Shown: positions 25,293 to 34,877, counted from the first letter of the stretch. The stretch is 64,000 nucleotides of DNA from Candidatus Schneewindia gallinarum (GCA_904420175.1 CAJFUF010000013.1:28610-92609), one strand, 5' to 3'. Numbers and translations: made by a program. Notes: generated by a model not told the origin, from the sequence alone.

Positions 25293-25501
25293 CTTACAGC
25301 TTGGCACTTGCACGGTGGCAAGCTGTACAGGCTTGTCCCGGAAAATGTAAAACCGGAAAGGGGCCTGCGCCGGAAGCCTTGAAAAAGGCTGCTGTCCTTA
25401 GGAAGCACTGCCGATGCAAGCCGCCGGTTTGACGGAGGGGTCAGAGGGACGTACCGGCAGCAGGGGCTTTTACGGCCCCGGGTGGAAAGGAGAATGGAAC
25501 A
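25293..25501 (+). other. Structured leader of the HD-domain gene, unassigned
   Basis: About 200 bases without a credible ORF but rich in stems: ACAGCTTGGCAC/GTGGCAAGCTGT (25296-25327), CCGG/CCGG (25339-25357), AGCCTT-GAAA-AAGGCT (25376-25391), CTGCCG pairing with CGGCAG (about 25408 and 25456), and GGGGC/GCCCC just before the ribosome binding site. I compared it by eye with the common riboswitch classes, T-box and SRP RNA and found no match. Confidence 0.35.
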
Positions 25502-26050
25502 ATGGGTACTGTGCCGACGCCTGAACAGGCACTGGAACTGGTCAAACGGTATAATCAGGAGGAGTTCCACCTTCAGCATGCAAAGACGGTGGGAAGGGTT
25601 CTCGGTTGGTTCGCGCGGGAGTATGACCCGGGAAATGAGGACTACTGGATCAGTGTGGGCATCCTGCACGACATTGATTTTGAACAGTGGCCGCAGCAGC
25701 ACTGCGCCAAGGCAGACAGTCTGCTCAGGGAGCTGGATGTGGACGAAAGCGTCATTCATGCCGTGGTCAGCCACGGTTACGGCCTTTGCTCCGAGGTGGA
25801 ACCGACCCGCTATATGGAGAAGGTCCTGTATGCGGTGGACGAGCTGACCGGCCTTATCGGCGCGGTCGCCCTGGTGCGACCCGGAGGGTATGAGGGCATG
25901 CAGGCAAAATCCGTAATGAAAAAGTTTAAGGATAAGAAGTTTGCCGCAGGCTGTTCCCGGGATGTGATTACAAACGGCGCACAGATGATGGGTATCAGCG
26001 TGCCGGAACTGGTAAGCAAAACACTGGAAGCATTGACACAGACGGAATAA
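25502..26050 (+). CDS. HD-domain phosphohydrolase-like protein
   Basis: A 182 aa HD-superfamily protein. His27 in FHLQHAKTVGRVL, the paired HD in GILHDIDFEQWPQQH (about 53-67), a further His in VIHAVVSHGYG and the last Asp in VLYAVDELTGLIGAVALV (about 108-125) fit the metal-binding H...HD...H...D order. This single-domain type occurs widely in Clostridia; the substrate (nucleotide or phosphomonoester) is unknown. AAGGAG lies 7 bases before the ATG. A long structured leader precedes it and a strong hairpin follows. Confidence 0.8.
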   Translation: MGTVPTPEQALELVKRYNQEEFHLQHAKTVGRVLGWFAREYDPGNEDYWISVGILHDIDFEQWPQQHCAKADSLLRELDVDESVIHAVVSHGYGLCSEVEPTRYMEKVLYAVDELTGLIGAVALVRPGGYEGMQAKSVMKKFKDKKFAAGCSRDVITNGAQMMGISVPELVSKTLEALTQTE

Positions 26051-26058
26051 AAAATGAA

Positions 26059-26092
26059 CAAGGCCCGGCCTGCGAAAGCAGGCCGGGCCTTG
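26059..26092. terminator. Bidirectional hairpin
   Basis: CAAGGCCCGGCCTGC, GAAA loop, GCAGGCCGGGCCTTG between two convergent genes; T run weak (TGTTT). Confidence 0.75.
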
Positions 26093-26120
26093 TGTTTGCT
26101 GTATGAAATAGAGAAGGGGG

Positions 26121-28025
26121 TTAATCAAGCTCCAGCGCGCCGGTATATAGCTGGTAATAGGTACCCTTCAGGGCAAGCAGCTCCTCATGGGTGCCGCGTT
26201 CAATAATCCGGCCGTGATCCAGCACCATGATGGCGTCGGAATTTTTGACCGTGCTCAGCCGGTGGGCAATGACGAATACGGTGCGCCCGGTCATCAGCGC
26301 ATCCATACCCCGCTGGACGATGGCCTCCGTCCTGGTGTCGATGGAGCTGGTGGCCTCGTCGAGGATCATGACGGGCGGGTCAGCCACTGCCGCACGGGCA
26401 ATGGCCAGCAGCTGCCGCTGGCCCTGGGACAGGCTGGCGCCGTTACCGGACAGCGGCGTGTCGTAGCCCTTCGGCAGCCTTGTGATAAAGTCGTGTGCGC
26501 CTGCCAGCTTTGCGGCGGCAATACATTCCTCATCACAAGCATCCAGTCTGCCGTAGCGGATGTTGTCCATCACGGTGCCGGTGAACAGGTTTGTGTCCTG
26601 AAGCACCACGCCCAGGCTGCGGCGCAGGTCAGCCTTTTTAATCTTGTTGATGTTGATTCCGTCATAGCGGATTTTTCCGTCCGCAATGTCGTAGAACCGG
26701 TTGATGAGGTTGGTGATGGTGGTTTTGCCTGCGCCGGTGGAGCCGACGAAAGCCACCTTCTGCCCGGGCTTTGCGTACAGCGACACGTCATGCAGTACGG
26801 TTTTGCCCTCCTCATAGGCGAAGTCCACATTGAACATGCGCACATCGCCCTGAAGCCGGGTATAGGTAACGGTGCCGTCGCTGTGGGGATGCTTCCAGGC
26901 CCACACATTGGTGCGCTCCTCACACTCCACCAGCTGGCCGTCTGCCGTTTCTTTTGCGTTGACCAGCGTCACATAGCCGTCGTCCGTCTCAGGCTGCTCG
27001 TCGATTAGTTCAAAGATACGCTTTGCGCCGGCGAGCCCCATGACCACAGGGTTAATCTGGTTGGAGACCTGGCTGACGGTGCCGGAGAACTGCTTTGTCA
27101 TGTTTAGGAACGGCACCACAATGCTGATGCTGAAGGCAAGCCCGGAGAAGCTGACATTGGTGGCCCCGCTAAGCAGCAGGATACCGCCCACCAGGGCGAC
27201 CACGACATACAGCACGTTGCCGATGTTTAACAGAATCGGCATCAGGATATTGGCATAGCGGTTGGCAAGCCGTGCATTGGAAAACAGCGTGTCGTTGATA
27301 GAGTCGAACGCCTTTTGCGCCTCCTCCTCGTGGCAGAAGACCTTGATGACCTTCTGGCCGTTCATCATTTCCTCAACGAAGCCCTCCGTCTGTGCCAACG
27401 CCTTCTGCTGGCGCATGAAGTACCGCGCGGAGTGGCCGCCCACCTTCCGGACGACCAGCACCATGAGGATCACCCCGACAACCACAACCAGGGCCATCCA
27501 CAGGCTGTAGTACATCATAATGGACAACACGGAAATTGCGGTGACGCAGGAGATCATCAGCTGCGGAAAGCTCTGGGAAATCATCTGACGCAGCGTATCA
27601 ATATCGTTGGTGTAGTAACTCATCACGTCGCCGTGGTTATGCGAATCAAAATATTTAATGGGCAGGTCCTGCATGCCGTTGAACATCTTTTCACGCAGCT
27701 TTGCAAGTGAGCCCTGAGTGATGTAGGCCATCAGCTGGTTGTAGGCAATGCCGGCCAGCAGGCTGATGACGTAAAAGGTTGCCAGGATTCCCACCAGTCC
27801 CAGGATATGGCCGGACACGGAGGCCCAGTCGCCGGTCTGCCAGCTTTGCTCCACAGCGGCAATTACGTTTTGCAGGAAGATGGAGGGGATGGAGCTGACA
27901 ATGGCGTTAATCAGGATGCAGATGATGGCCACGGGAAGCAGGACGGGGAAAAAGCCGAACAGTGTGCGGATAAGACGCCACAGCACACTTTTCCTGCTGC
28001 CCTTCTGTGTGGTTTTATTCGACAT
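26121..28025 (-). CDS. ABC exporter half-transporter, TM288-like subunit
   Basis: Second subunit of a heterodimeric ABC multidrug exporter in the cytoplasmic membrane. Six membrane segments (about 20-330) precede the nucleotide domain with Walker A FVGSTGAGKTT, signature SLSQGQRQLL, canonical Walker B MILDEATSSIDTRT and the switch His in FVIAHRLST. LSQGQ in place of LSGGQ is the degenerate signature expected in this subunit of TM287/288-type pairs. A 35-residue insertion near VNAKETADGQLVECEERTN separates the membrane and ATP domains. Start taken at the ATG at 28025 (AGGTGA upstream), overlapping the upstream gene by 11 bases. Confidence 0.92.
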   Translation of the reverse strand: MSNKTTQKGSRKSVLWRLIRTLFGFFPVLLPVAIICILINAIVSSIPSIFLQNVIAAVEQSWQTGDWASVSGHILGLVGILATFYVISLLAGIAYNQLMAYITQGSLAKLREKMFNGMQDLPIKYFDSHNHGDVMSYYTNDIDTLRQMISQSFPQLMISCVTAISVLSIMMYYSLWMALVVVVGVILMVLVVRKVGGHSARYFMRQQKALAQTEGFVEEMMNGQKVIKVFCHEEEAQKAFDSINDTLFSNARLANRYANILMPILLNIGNVLYVVVALVGGILLLSGATNVSFSGLAFSISIVVPFLNMTKQFSGTVSQVSNQINPVVMGLAGAKRIFELIDEQPETDDGYVTLVNAKETADGQLVECEERTNVWAWKHPHSDGTVTYTRLQGDVRMFNVDFAYEEGKTVLHDVSLYAKPGQKVAFVGSTGAGKTTITNLINRFYDIADGKIRYDGININKIKKADLRRSLGVVLQDTNLFTGTVMDNIRYGRLDACDEECIAAAKLAGAHDFITRLPKGYDTPLSGNGASLSQGQRQLLAIARAAVADPPVMILDEATSSIDTRTEAIVQRGMDALMTGRTVFVIAHRLSTVKNSDAIMVLDHGRIIERGTHEELLALKGTYYQLYTGALELD

Positions 28026-29760
28026 CTTGATCACCTGCCTTGTTCTGGGAAGTATAGACTTCCCGATAGATTTCGTTGTTTTTCAGCAGCTCTTCATGGG
28101 TGCCGACGGCATTGATGGTACCGCCGTCCATGACAATGATGCGGTCCGCATCCTGGACGGAAGCAGTACGCTGGGCGATGATGATTTTCGTTGTCTCAGG
28201 GATGTACTGCCGGAACGCCTGCCGGATCAGTGCATCTGTCCGCGTATCCACTGCACTGGTGGAGTCATCCAGAATCAGGATTTTCGGTTTCTTCAGCAGC
28301 GCCCGGGCAATGCAAAGCCGCTGCTTCTGTCCGCCGGAAACGTTGGTTCCGCCCTGCTCAATATAGGTGTCGTAGCCCTTCGGGAACTGCTGGATGAACT
28401 CGTCTGCCTGTGCAAGGCGGCAGGCCTCCATCAATTCCTCGTCGGTGGCTTCCTTGTTACCCCAGCGCAGATTCTCCTTGATGGTGCCGGAGAACAGCTC
28501 GTTTTTCTGAAGCACCACGGCCACCTGGTTACGCAGCACCTCCAAATCGTAATTCTTTACGTCCACACCGCCCACTTTAACAGTGCCCTCCGTGGCATCA
28601 TACAGGCGGGGGATCAGCTGAATCAGCGTGGACTTGGAAGAACCGGTGCCGCCGATGACGCCGATAATTTCACCAGAGCGGATATGTAGGTTGATGTTTG
28701 AAAGAGACATCCGCTCGGCCGTCTTAGAATATTTGAAGCTGACGCCGTCGAAGTCGATGGAGCCATCTTTCACCTCGGTTACGGGGTTCTCCGGGCTGTG
28801 CAGCGTGCTTTCTTCCTTAAGCACCTCGGTAATACGCTGTGCGGACTCGGTCGCCATGGTGATCATGACGAAGACCATGGACAGCATCATCAGGCTCATC
28901 AAAATCTGGAAGCTGTAAGTTAACAGCGCAGACATCTGGCCCACGTCCAGCTCCAGCCCGCGCGAGGTAATAACCGTGTAGGAGCCGAAAGACAGCACAA
29001 ACACCATCACCGTGTAGATGCAGAACTGCATCAGCGGGTTGTTGAAGGCGAGGATCCGCTCGGCCTTTGTAAAGTCGGCCCGGACGTTTTCTGCCGCAGC
29101 GTCAAATTTTTTCTTTTCGTAATCCTCTCTCACATAGGATTTGACCACACGCATGCCGCGGATGTTCTCCTGCACGGAGCTGTTCAGTGCATCGTACTTT
29201 TTAAACACGCGCCGGAACAGCGGCATGGTTTTCTTCACGACCAGCGCCAGGCCGCCGCCCAATACAGGAATGGTCAGCAGGAAAATAAGCGCCATTTTCC
29301 CGCCCATGACAAATCCCATAACAAAGGAAAAGATCAGCATCAACGGGCAGCGGATGGCGGTACGCACGATCATCATGTACGCCATCTGCACATTGGTCAC
29401 GTCGGTGGTCAACCGGGTGACCAGGCTGGACACGGAGAACTTGTCGATGTTTTCGAAGGAGTACCCTTGAATTTTGTAGAACATATCCTTGCGAAGGTTA
29501 CGTGCAAAACCGCAGCTGGCTGTGGCGCAGGCAGAACCGGCCAATGCGCCGAAAGTCAGCGACAGCGCGGCCATTGCCAACAAAGCAATTCCATAGCCGA
29601 TAATGACCTCAATGCCGCAGCCCGCCTTTATCTCATTGACGAGATTGGCGGTGACAAACGGAATGATACATTCCATCACCACCTCGCCCGAGACCAGGAT
29701 CGGTGCGAGCAGCGACGGCTTTTTATACTCTCGGATACTTTTTGCCAGAGTTTTTATCAT
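28015..29760 (-). CDS. ABC exporter half-transporter, TM287-like subunit with degenerate ATP site
   Basis: First subunit of the heterodimeric exporter, 581 aa, six membrane segments then an ATP domain. Walker A reads GGTGSSKST and the signature NVSGGQKQRL is canonical, but Walker B is ILILDDSTSAVDTRTD: Asp replaces the catalytic Glu, so the site formed with the partner's LSQGQ is non-hydrolytic. This asymmetric arrangement is typical of BmrCD and TM287/288. The start overlaps the marR stop (ATGA), giving a marR-abcA-abcB operon. Substrate is probably a lipid or drug; not determinable here. Confidence 0.92.
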   Translation of the reverse strand: MIKTLAKSIREYKKPSLLAPILVSGEVVMECIIPFVTANLVNEIKAGCGIEVIIGYGIALLAMAALSLTFGALAGSACATASCGFARNLRKDMFYKIQGYSFENIDKFSVSSLVTRLTTDVTNVQMAYMMIVRTAIRCPLMLIFSFVMGFVMGGKMALIFLLTIPVLGGGLALVVKKTMPLFRRVFKKYDALNSSVQENIRGMRVVKSYVREDYEKKKFDAAAENVRADFTKAERILAFNNPLMQFCIYTVMVFVLSFGSYTVITSRGLELDVGQMSALLTYSFQILMSLMMLSMVFVMITMATESAQRITEVLKEESTLHSPENPVTEVKDGSIDFDGVSFKYSKTAERMSLSNINLHIRSGEIIGVIGGTGSSKSTLIQLIPRLYDATEGTVKVGGVDVKNYDLEVLRNQVAVVLQKNELFSGTIKENLRWGNKEATDEELMEACRLAQADEFIQQFPKGYDTYIEQGGTNVSGGQKQRLCIARALLKKPKILILDDSTSAVDTRTDALIRQAFRQYIPETTKIIIAQRTASVQDADRIIVMDGGTINAVGTHEELLKNNEIYREVYTSQNKAGDQDVE

Positions 29761-30242
29761 GCCCTCTCTCTCCTCTCTTTTTCATTTAAACCTGTGTCCG
29801 GTTTGCTGGCCTTCTGCTGATCATCCAGATTGTCGTACATCCGGACAGCCGTTTCAAGGAAAATGCGCCGCTGTTCCTCTGAAATTCCGTCCATCATGAC
29901 AAGCTCGATTTCGCGGATAAACGCGCGTACCTGCGCATCCATCAGAACGGCCTTTTCTGTGGGGACCAGGCTTTTCAGACGGGCGTCATCCGGGACGCTC
30001 TCCCTACGGATCAGCCCGCTTTTTTCCATCAGGTTTAAGGTGCCGGTGGCGGTGGAGCGGCTCATTCCAAAGGCAACCTCCAAATCCCGCTGGAAAACGG
30101 GTCCACAGGAACGATGGTCAAGGATAAAGTGCAAAATCCTGCTCTGCACCCCCGTAATGCCCAGATTGGCAAGCGCGGCATTCATGCGCTTTTTTACCCG
30201 GTGCGACAGCTTGCTCACCCAGAAACCACAGTCATGTTCCAT
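29757..30242 (-). CDS. MarR-family regulator of the ABC exporter
   Basis: A 161 aa winged-helix protein. HRVKKRMNAALANLGITGVQSRILHFILDH leads into the helix-turn-helix QRDLEVAFGMSRSTATGTLNLMEKSGLIRR and the wing ESVPDDARLKSLVPTEKA, all standard for MarR. First gene of the operon with the exporter subunits, which it overlaps by 4 bases. A dyad lies between its -10 and start codon, so it probably represses its own operon and is released by exported compounds (inference). Confidence 0.9.
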   Translation of the reverse strand: MEHDCGFWVSKLSHRVKKRMNAALANLGITGVQSRILHFILDHRSCGPVFQRDLEVAFGMSRSTATGTLNLMEKSGLIRRESVPDDARLKSLVPTEKAVLMDAQVRAFIREIELVMMDGISEEQRRIFLETAVRMYDNLDDQQKASKPDTGLNEKERRERA

Positions 30243-30268
30243 TGGCCTGTACCAGCTTCCTTTCCATA

Positions 30269-30288
30269 ATTGTTAGGACACGAACAAT
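30269..30288. promoter_or_regulatory. Candidate MarR operator
   Basis: Inverted repeat ATTGTT-N8-AACAAT directly downstream of the -10 of the marR-ABC operon. Confidence 0.5.
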
Positions 30289-30317
30289 ATAATACAACGC
30301 TTTTCTTGATTTGTCAA
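30289..30317 (-). promoter_or_regulatory. Promoter of marR-ABC exporter operon
   Basis: Minus strand TTGACA (30317-30312), 17-base spacer, TATTAT (30294-30289). Confidence 0.8.
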
Positions 30318-30388
30318 CAACTATTTTTTAAATAATTCTACAGCTTTTTTAAAGAGGAAAAACGGCCGGAAAAACAGGGAAAAATCGA

Positions 30389-30430
30389 CAAAAAAAGGGC
30401 GCCGGGCCTTTCGGCCACGACACCCTTTTT
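30389..30430 (-). terminator. Terminator of cold-shock gene
   Basis: Minus strand GGGTGTCGTGGCC, GAAA loop, GGCCCGGCGCCC, T7 run. Confidence 0.85.
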
Positions 30431-30440
30431 TCTGCATTCC

Positions 30441-30653
30441 CTAGGCGATGTTGACGTTGACAGCGCGCAGCTTGCCGGGATCGCGAGGATCCGCTTCCGT
30501 GTCAAAGGTGACCTTCTGCCCCTCGGACAGGGTTTTGAAGCCGTCCATCTGGATGGCGGAGAAGTGCACAAACACATCCTCCCCGGTCTCATCGTTGGAG
30601 ATGAAGCCGTAGCCCTTTTCTGCATTGAACCATTTTACCGTACCGTTATTCAT
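30441..30653 (-). CDS. Cold-shock protein (CspA/CspB family)
   Basis: A 70 aa single-stranded nucleic acid-binding protein with the OB fold. RNP1 (KGYGFISND, about 14-22) and RNP2 (VFVHFSAI, about 28-35) follow the opening [12 protein letters not shown]. It acts as an RNA chaperone. The ATG at 30653 is preceded by AAGGAGGTG; an upstream in-frame start adds an unrelated leader and is rejected. The transcript starts near 30778, giving a 5' leader of about 125 bases, the long type used for temperature control in cspA genes. Confidence 0.95.
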   Translation of the reverse strand: MNNGTVKWFNAEKGYGFISNDETGEDVFVHFSAIQMDGFKTLSEGQKVTFDTEADPRDPGKLRAVNVNIA

Positions 30654-30783
30654 TGAACAGCACCTCCTTAAAAACAATTACATCTTCGCAACAAAATAAA
30701 AATCACATGCTCTCTATAAACCATCAAACAAATGATTTACAAAAACATGTGAGATCAATCGTGTAGGTCAAAGATATGGCTAT

Positions 30784-30812
30784 AGTATAGCATAGCGGGA
30801 AAGGGCTGTCAA
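30784..30812 (-). promoter_or_regulatory. Promoter of cold-shock gene
   Basis: Minus strand TTGACA (30812-30807), 17-base spacer, TATACT (30789-30784). Confidence 0.85.
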
Positions 30813-30835
30813 GTTTCTCTTTATCACCGAACCCG

Positions 30836-30864
30836 TTGACAGCCGGGGTGGATTATGTTACCCT
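30836..30864 (+). promoter_or_regulatory. Promoter of the ABC-F leader transcript
   Basis: TTGACA (30836-30841) with, at 17 bases, TACCCT (30859-30864). The -10 is poor; the -35 is perfect. Confidence 0.45.
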
Positions 30865-30897
30865 TAAGGCAGAATTTTTGAAAGGGGAGATGTCAGG

Positions 30898-30921
30898 GTG
30901 CGCAATGTTTCTTGCCGGTAA
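30898..30921 (+). CDS. Leader peptide ORF of the ABC-F attenuator
   Basis: GTG start, seven codons (MRNVSCR) and TAA. AGGGGAG ends 8 bases before the GTG. Its codons overlap the left arm (30908-30918) of a stem that sequesters the antiterminator. An alternative frame (ATG 30890 or 30905, ending at 30928, MFLAGKK at its end) covers the same segment but has poorer ribosome binding site spacing. Confidence 0.4.
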   Translation: MRNVSCR

Positions 30922-31082
30922 GAAATGATGAGGGGCAGCAGTGCAGCGGCGGTATCCGCCCTGTTTTCCTGCGCCCCGGCAAGAAAGCGCGCCCTTCCAT
31001 TAACCCGCCTTTTGGGACGTACCCACCCTGGATACGCCCCGCTGTGCCGATGCAGGAAAGCCGTGCGCTTTCCTGCATTTTT
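30908..31082 (+). promoter_or_regulatory. Ribosome-mediated attenuator of the ABC-F gene
   Basis: Three mutually exclusive pairings are visible. Stem 1: TTTCTTGCCGG (30908-30918) with CCGGCAAGAAA (30976-30986). Terminator: TGCAGGAAAG (31051-31060) with CTTTCCTGCA (31068-31077), then T5. Antiterminator: GAAAGCGC (30983-30990) with GCGCTTTC (31065-31072). A ribosome stalled on the leader ORF would break stem 1, free 30983-30990 and destroy the terminator. Confidence 0.75.
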
Positions 31083-31099
31083 GTTTGGAGGAATCAGCC

Positions 31100-32575
31100 A
31101 TGTCACAGTTACAAGTCAACCATTTAACATTTACCTATGAGGGAAGCTTCGACCCGGTGTTTGAGGACTGCTCTTTCCAGCTGGACACCAGCTGGCGGCT
31201 GGGCCTGACCGGACGCAACGGGCGGGGGAAAACCACACTGCTGAAGCTGCTGTGCGGGCAGTATGACAGCGGCGGCAGCATTATCACCGATGTGCGGAAT
31301 TTTGACTACTTCCCCTTTTCCGTGCCGGACGAAAGCCGGACGGTTTTGCAGGTGGCGGAGAGCCTGGCCCCCGACTGCCAGCAGTGGCAGCTGTGCCGGG
31401 AACTGGGGCTGCTGCAGGTGCCAGACCGGGTGCTGGAACAACCGTTTCAGACGCTCAGCAAAGGGGAACAGACCAAGGTTTTACTGGCGGTGCTGTTTGT
31501 CCAGCCTGGGCACTACCTGCTGATTGACGAGCCGACCAATCACCTGGATATGGAGGGCCGAAGGATGGTGGGGGACTACCTGCGGCGCAAGCAGGGATTT
31601 ATCCTCGTCTCGCACGACCGGGCATTTCTTGACCGGTGTGTGGACCACATCCTGTTTCTCGGCCGGCAGGATCAGTTTGTGTGCGCGGGGAACTTTTCCG
31701 CCTTTTGGCAAAACAAGCAGTACCGGGATCAGTTCGAACTGGCGGAGAATGAGAAGCTCAGCCGGGAAATTGCCCGGCTTTCGGAGGCGGCAGGCCGCAC
31801 CGCAGGCTGGGCCGGGCGGGCAGAAAAGCAAAAAAGTGCCCGGAACTCCGGCCTTAGGCCGGACAGGGGATATGTGGGGCACAAGGCGGCCAAGGTGATG
31901 AAGCGCGCCAAAACCATTGAGCAGCGCAGGCAGAGAGCGGCCGAAGAAAAGCAGACGCTGTTACACAACATTGAGAAAACGGAGACGCTGAAGCTGTCCT
32001 GCCTGCCGGCAAAGGGAACGCTTGCGCAGCTGCAGGATGTTACCGTCTGCTACGGGCAGGCACCGGTCTGCGGGCCGGTATACCTCCGGCTGGAAGCGGG
32101 GATGCGCATGGCGCTGACGGGAAAAAACGGCTGCGGCAAGTCAAGCCTGCTTCAGCTGGTGCTGGGGCATCCCGTTCCCCATGAGGGGACAGTCCACAGG
32201 CAGTCCGGCCTTACCGTTTCCTATGTGGCACAGGACACCTCGTTTTTGCAGGGCAGCCTGTCCGCCTTCGCCGCCGGGCGCGGGGTGGACGAGACACAGC
32301 TGAAAACCATTTTGAGGAAGCTGGATTTTTCCCGTGAACAGTTTGAGAAGCCAATGGAAAGCTACAGCGGTGGGCAGAAGAAAAAGGTGCTGATTGCTGC
32401 CAGCCTGTGTGAAAGGGCCCAGCTGTATGTCTGGGATGAACCGCTGAACTACATTGACATCTATTCCCGTATGCAGATAGAAGAACTGTTGCTGGACTTC
32501 CAGCCGACCATGCTGTTTGTGGAGCATGACAGTGCTTTTGTGGAACGTGTGGCCACAGATGTGTTTTCTATGTAA
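31100..32575 (+). CDS. ABC-F ribosomal protection protein (Lsa/Vga-like)
   Basis: Soluble tandem ATPase that binds the ribosomal E site and dislodges drugs such as lincosamides, pleuromutilins and streptogramin A. The 491 aa protein has no membrane segments. NBD1: GRNGRGKTT, LSKGEQTK, LLIDEPTNHLD. NBD2: GKNGCGKSS, YSGGQKKK, YVWDEPLNYID. The DEPLNYID variant and the length match the Lsa/Vga group rather than EttA-type housekeeping proteins. The basic linker (about 205-290, KLSREIARLSEAAGRTAGW onward) is the drug-displacing arm. The ATG at 31100 follows TTGGAGGA directly after the attenuator. Confidence 0.88.
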   Translation: MSQLQVNHLTFTYEGSFDPVFEDCSFQLDTSWRLGLTGRNGRGKTTLLKLLCGQYDSGGSIITDVRNFDYFPFSVPDESRTVLQVAESLAPDCQQWQLCRELGLLQVPDRVLEQPFQTLSKGEQTKVLLAVLFVQPGHYLLIDEPTNHLDMEGRRMVGDYLRRKQGFILVSHDRAFLDRCVDHILFLGRQDQFVCAGNFSAFWQNKQYRDQFELAENEKLSREIARLSEAAGRTAGWAGRAEKQKSARNSGLRPDRGYVGHKAAKVMKRAKTIEQRRQRAAEEKQTLLHNIEKTETLKLSCLPAKGTLAQLQDVTVCYGQAPVCGPVYLRLEAGMRMALTGKNGCGKSSLLQLVLGHPVPHEGTVHRQSGLTVSYVAQDTSFLQGSLSAFAAGRGVDETQLKTILRKLDFSREQFEKPMESYSGGQKKKVLIAASLCERAQLYVWDEPLNYIDIYSRMQIEELLLDFQPTMLFVEHDSAFVERVATDVFSM

Positions 32576-32614
32576 ATCAGGCAGGGGCGGCACATGCCGC
32601 CCCTGCCTGATTTT
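32576..32614. terminator. Bidirectional terminator
   Basis: ATCAGGCAGGGGCGGC, ACAT loop, GCCGCCCCTGCCTGAT, then TTTT, between convergent genes. Confidence 0.85.
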
Positions 32615-32628
32615 AGAAACGTTGCCCT

Positions 32629-33798
<1,170 letters not shown>

Positions 33799-33853
33799 AA
33801 GAAAAACCTCCCTGTCTTTAAAACAGTAATATGGGGGAAGATTCCCCTCCTTC

Positions 33854-33862
33854 TACTGTATG
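33854..33862 (-). promoter_or_regulatory. Possible SigE/SigK -10 of the collagen-like gene
   Basis: Minus strand CATACAGTA matches both SigE (CATACANT) and SigK (CATANNNTA) -10 consensus, 55 bases ahead of the start codon. No clear -35 seen. Confidence 0.45.
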
Positions 33863-34023
33863 ACACAGGGAGGGAAACCGGCACAGCAAAACGGTTTTTT
33901 CAGAGGGCCTCCGCTTTCGCAATGCCGGCGCCAAGGGCCTTTTTTACCGCTGGCAGGGGAGATGCCAGGCGCTTTTACAAAGATTTCATTCTTTTCGGAT
34001 TCCCGGACACATCCGTCCGACAT
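33863..34023. other. Intergenic region, nothing further recognised
   Basis: Between the collagen-like gene promoter and the acc terminator I see no ORF with a ribosome binding site, no repeat and no RNA gene; only short G+C-rich stems such as TCTCCCCTGCCAG. Confidence 0.5.
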
Positions 34024-34055
34024 GGGAAAACGGCGCAGCTTTCGCCGCGCCGTTT
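34024..34055 (-). terminator. Terminator of the fab/acc operon
   Basis: Minus strand AAACGGCGCGGC, GAAA loop, GCTGCGCCGTTTT, then CCC. Confidence 0.8.
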
Positions 34056-34097
34056 ATGAAAGATGCCGTTTGTGTTCCTTCGCCTGAAAGCCGGCCT

Positions 34098-34877
34098 TCA
34101 GCGTTCCTCATACACGCCGATATTCCGGAATTTCTGAAACCGTTCCTCCGCCAGTTCCACGCCGGACTTCTGGCACAGCAGGGGCAGCGTAACGGCCAGC
34201 TCCTTCCTCAGCAGGCGAAAGACGCTTTGGCCGGATTCCTCCGGGATAATTTTTTCAATGACGCCTAATTCCAGCAGATCCTGGGCGGTCAGGTGCAAGT
34301 CGTCAGCCGCCTTGTCCGCCAGTGCCGCATCCTTATACAGAATGGAGGCACAGCCCTCCGGCGAGATGACGGAGTAGACGGAGCGCTCCAGCATCCAAAC
34401 CTGGTTGGCCACGGCCAGCCCCAGCGCGCCGCCGCTTCCGCCCTCCCCGATGATGATGGAGATGATAGGCACCTTAAGACCCATCATTTCGGAAATGTTT
34501 TCCGCAATGGCCTGGCCCTGTCCGCGCTCCTCCGCGCCGATACCGCAGTATGCACCGGAGGTGTCCACAAGACAGATAACCGGCCGGTGGAATTTTTCCG
34601 CCTGTTTCATCAGCCGCAGGGCCTTGCGGTACCCCTCGGGATGCGCCATGCCGAAGTTGCGGGCAATCCGCTCCTTGGTGTCGGTACCCTTTTCAATGGC
34701 AAGCACGGTCACGGGAATGTCCTGAAAGCGGCCGATGCCGCCGATAACGGCCGTGTCGTCGCCAAAGCGCCGGTCGCCGTGCAGTTCCATAAAATCAGAG
34801 AACAGCCTGCGGATGTAGGTGCTGCTGGTGGGCCGCTTCTTGCTGCGGGCCGCGTACACGTTTTCAATCGCCTTCAT
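34098..34877 (-). CDS. accA: Acetyl-CoA carboxylase carboxyltransferase subunit alpha
   Basis: With AccD transfers the carboxyl group from carboxybiotin to acetyl-CoA to make malonyl-CoA. The 259 aa protein is the short Firmicute form. FMELHGDRRFGDDTAVIGGI (about 31-50), GMAHPEGYRKALRLMKQAE (about 75-93), CLVDTSGAYCGIGAEERGQ and GEGGSGGALGL (oxyanion region) are all present. The start overlaps the accD 3' end by 14 bases. Last gene of the operon, followed by the terminator. Confidence 0.95.
   Translation of the reverse strand: MKAIENVYAARSKKRPTSSTYIRRLFSDFMELHGDRRFGDDTAVIGGIGRFQDIPVTVLAIEKGTDTKERIARNFGMAHPEGYRKALRLMKQAEKFHRPVICLVDTSGAYCGIGAEERGQGQAIAENISEMMGLKVPIISIIIGEGGSGGALGLAVANQVWMLERSVYSVISPEGCASILYKDAALADKAADDLHLTAQDLLELGVIEKIIPEESGQSVFRLLRKELAVTLPLLCQKSGVELAEERFQKFRNIGVYEER

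Noticed and set aside
25293..25501. SRP RNA, T-box, cobalamin, lysine, glycine or c-di-GMP riboswitch
   Set aside because: Signature sequences of each class were looked for and not found; kept as an unassigned leader.
25244..26128. 294-codon antisense open frame across the HD gene
   Set aside because: Overlaps the HD-domain gene and its leader; no family motif in the antisense product.
30925..31140. 71-codon ORF across the ABC-F leader
   Set aside because: Runs through the attenuator stems and past the ABC-F start in another frame; no ribosome binding site.
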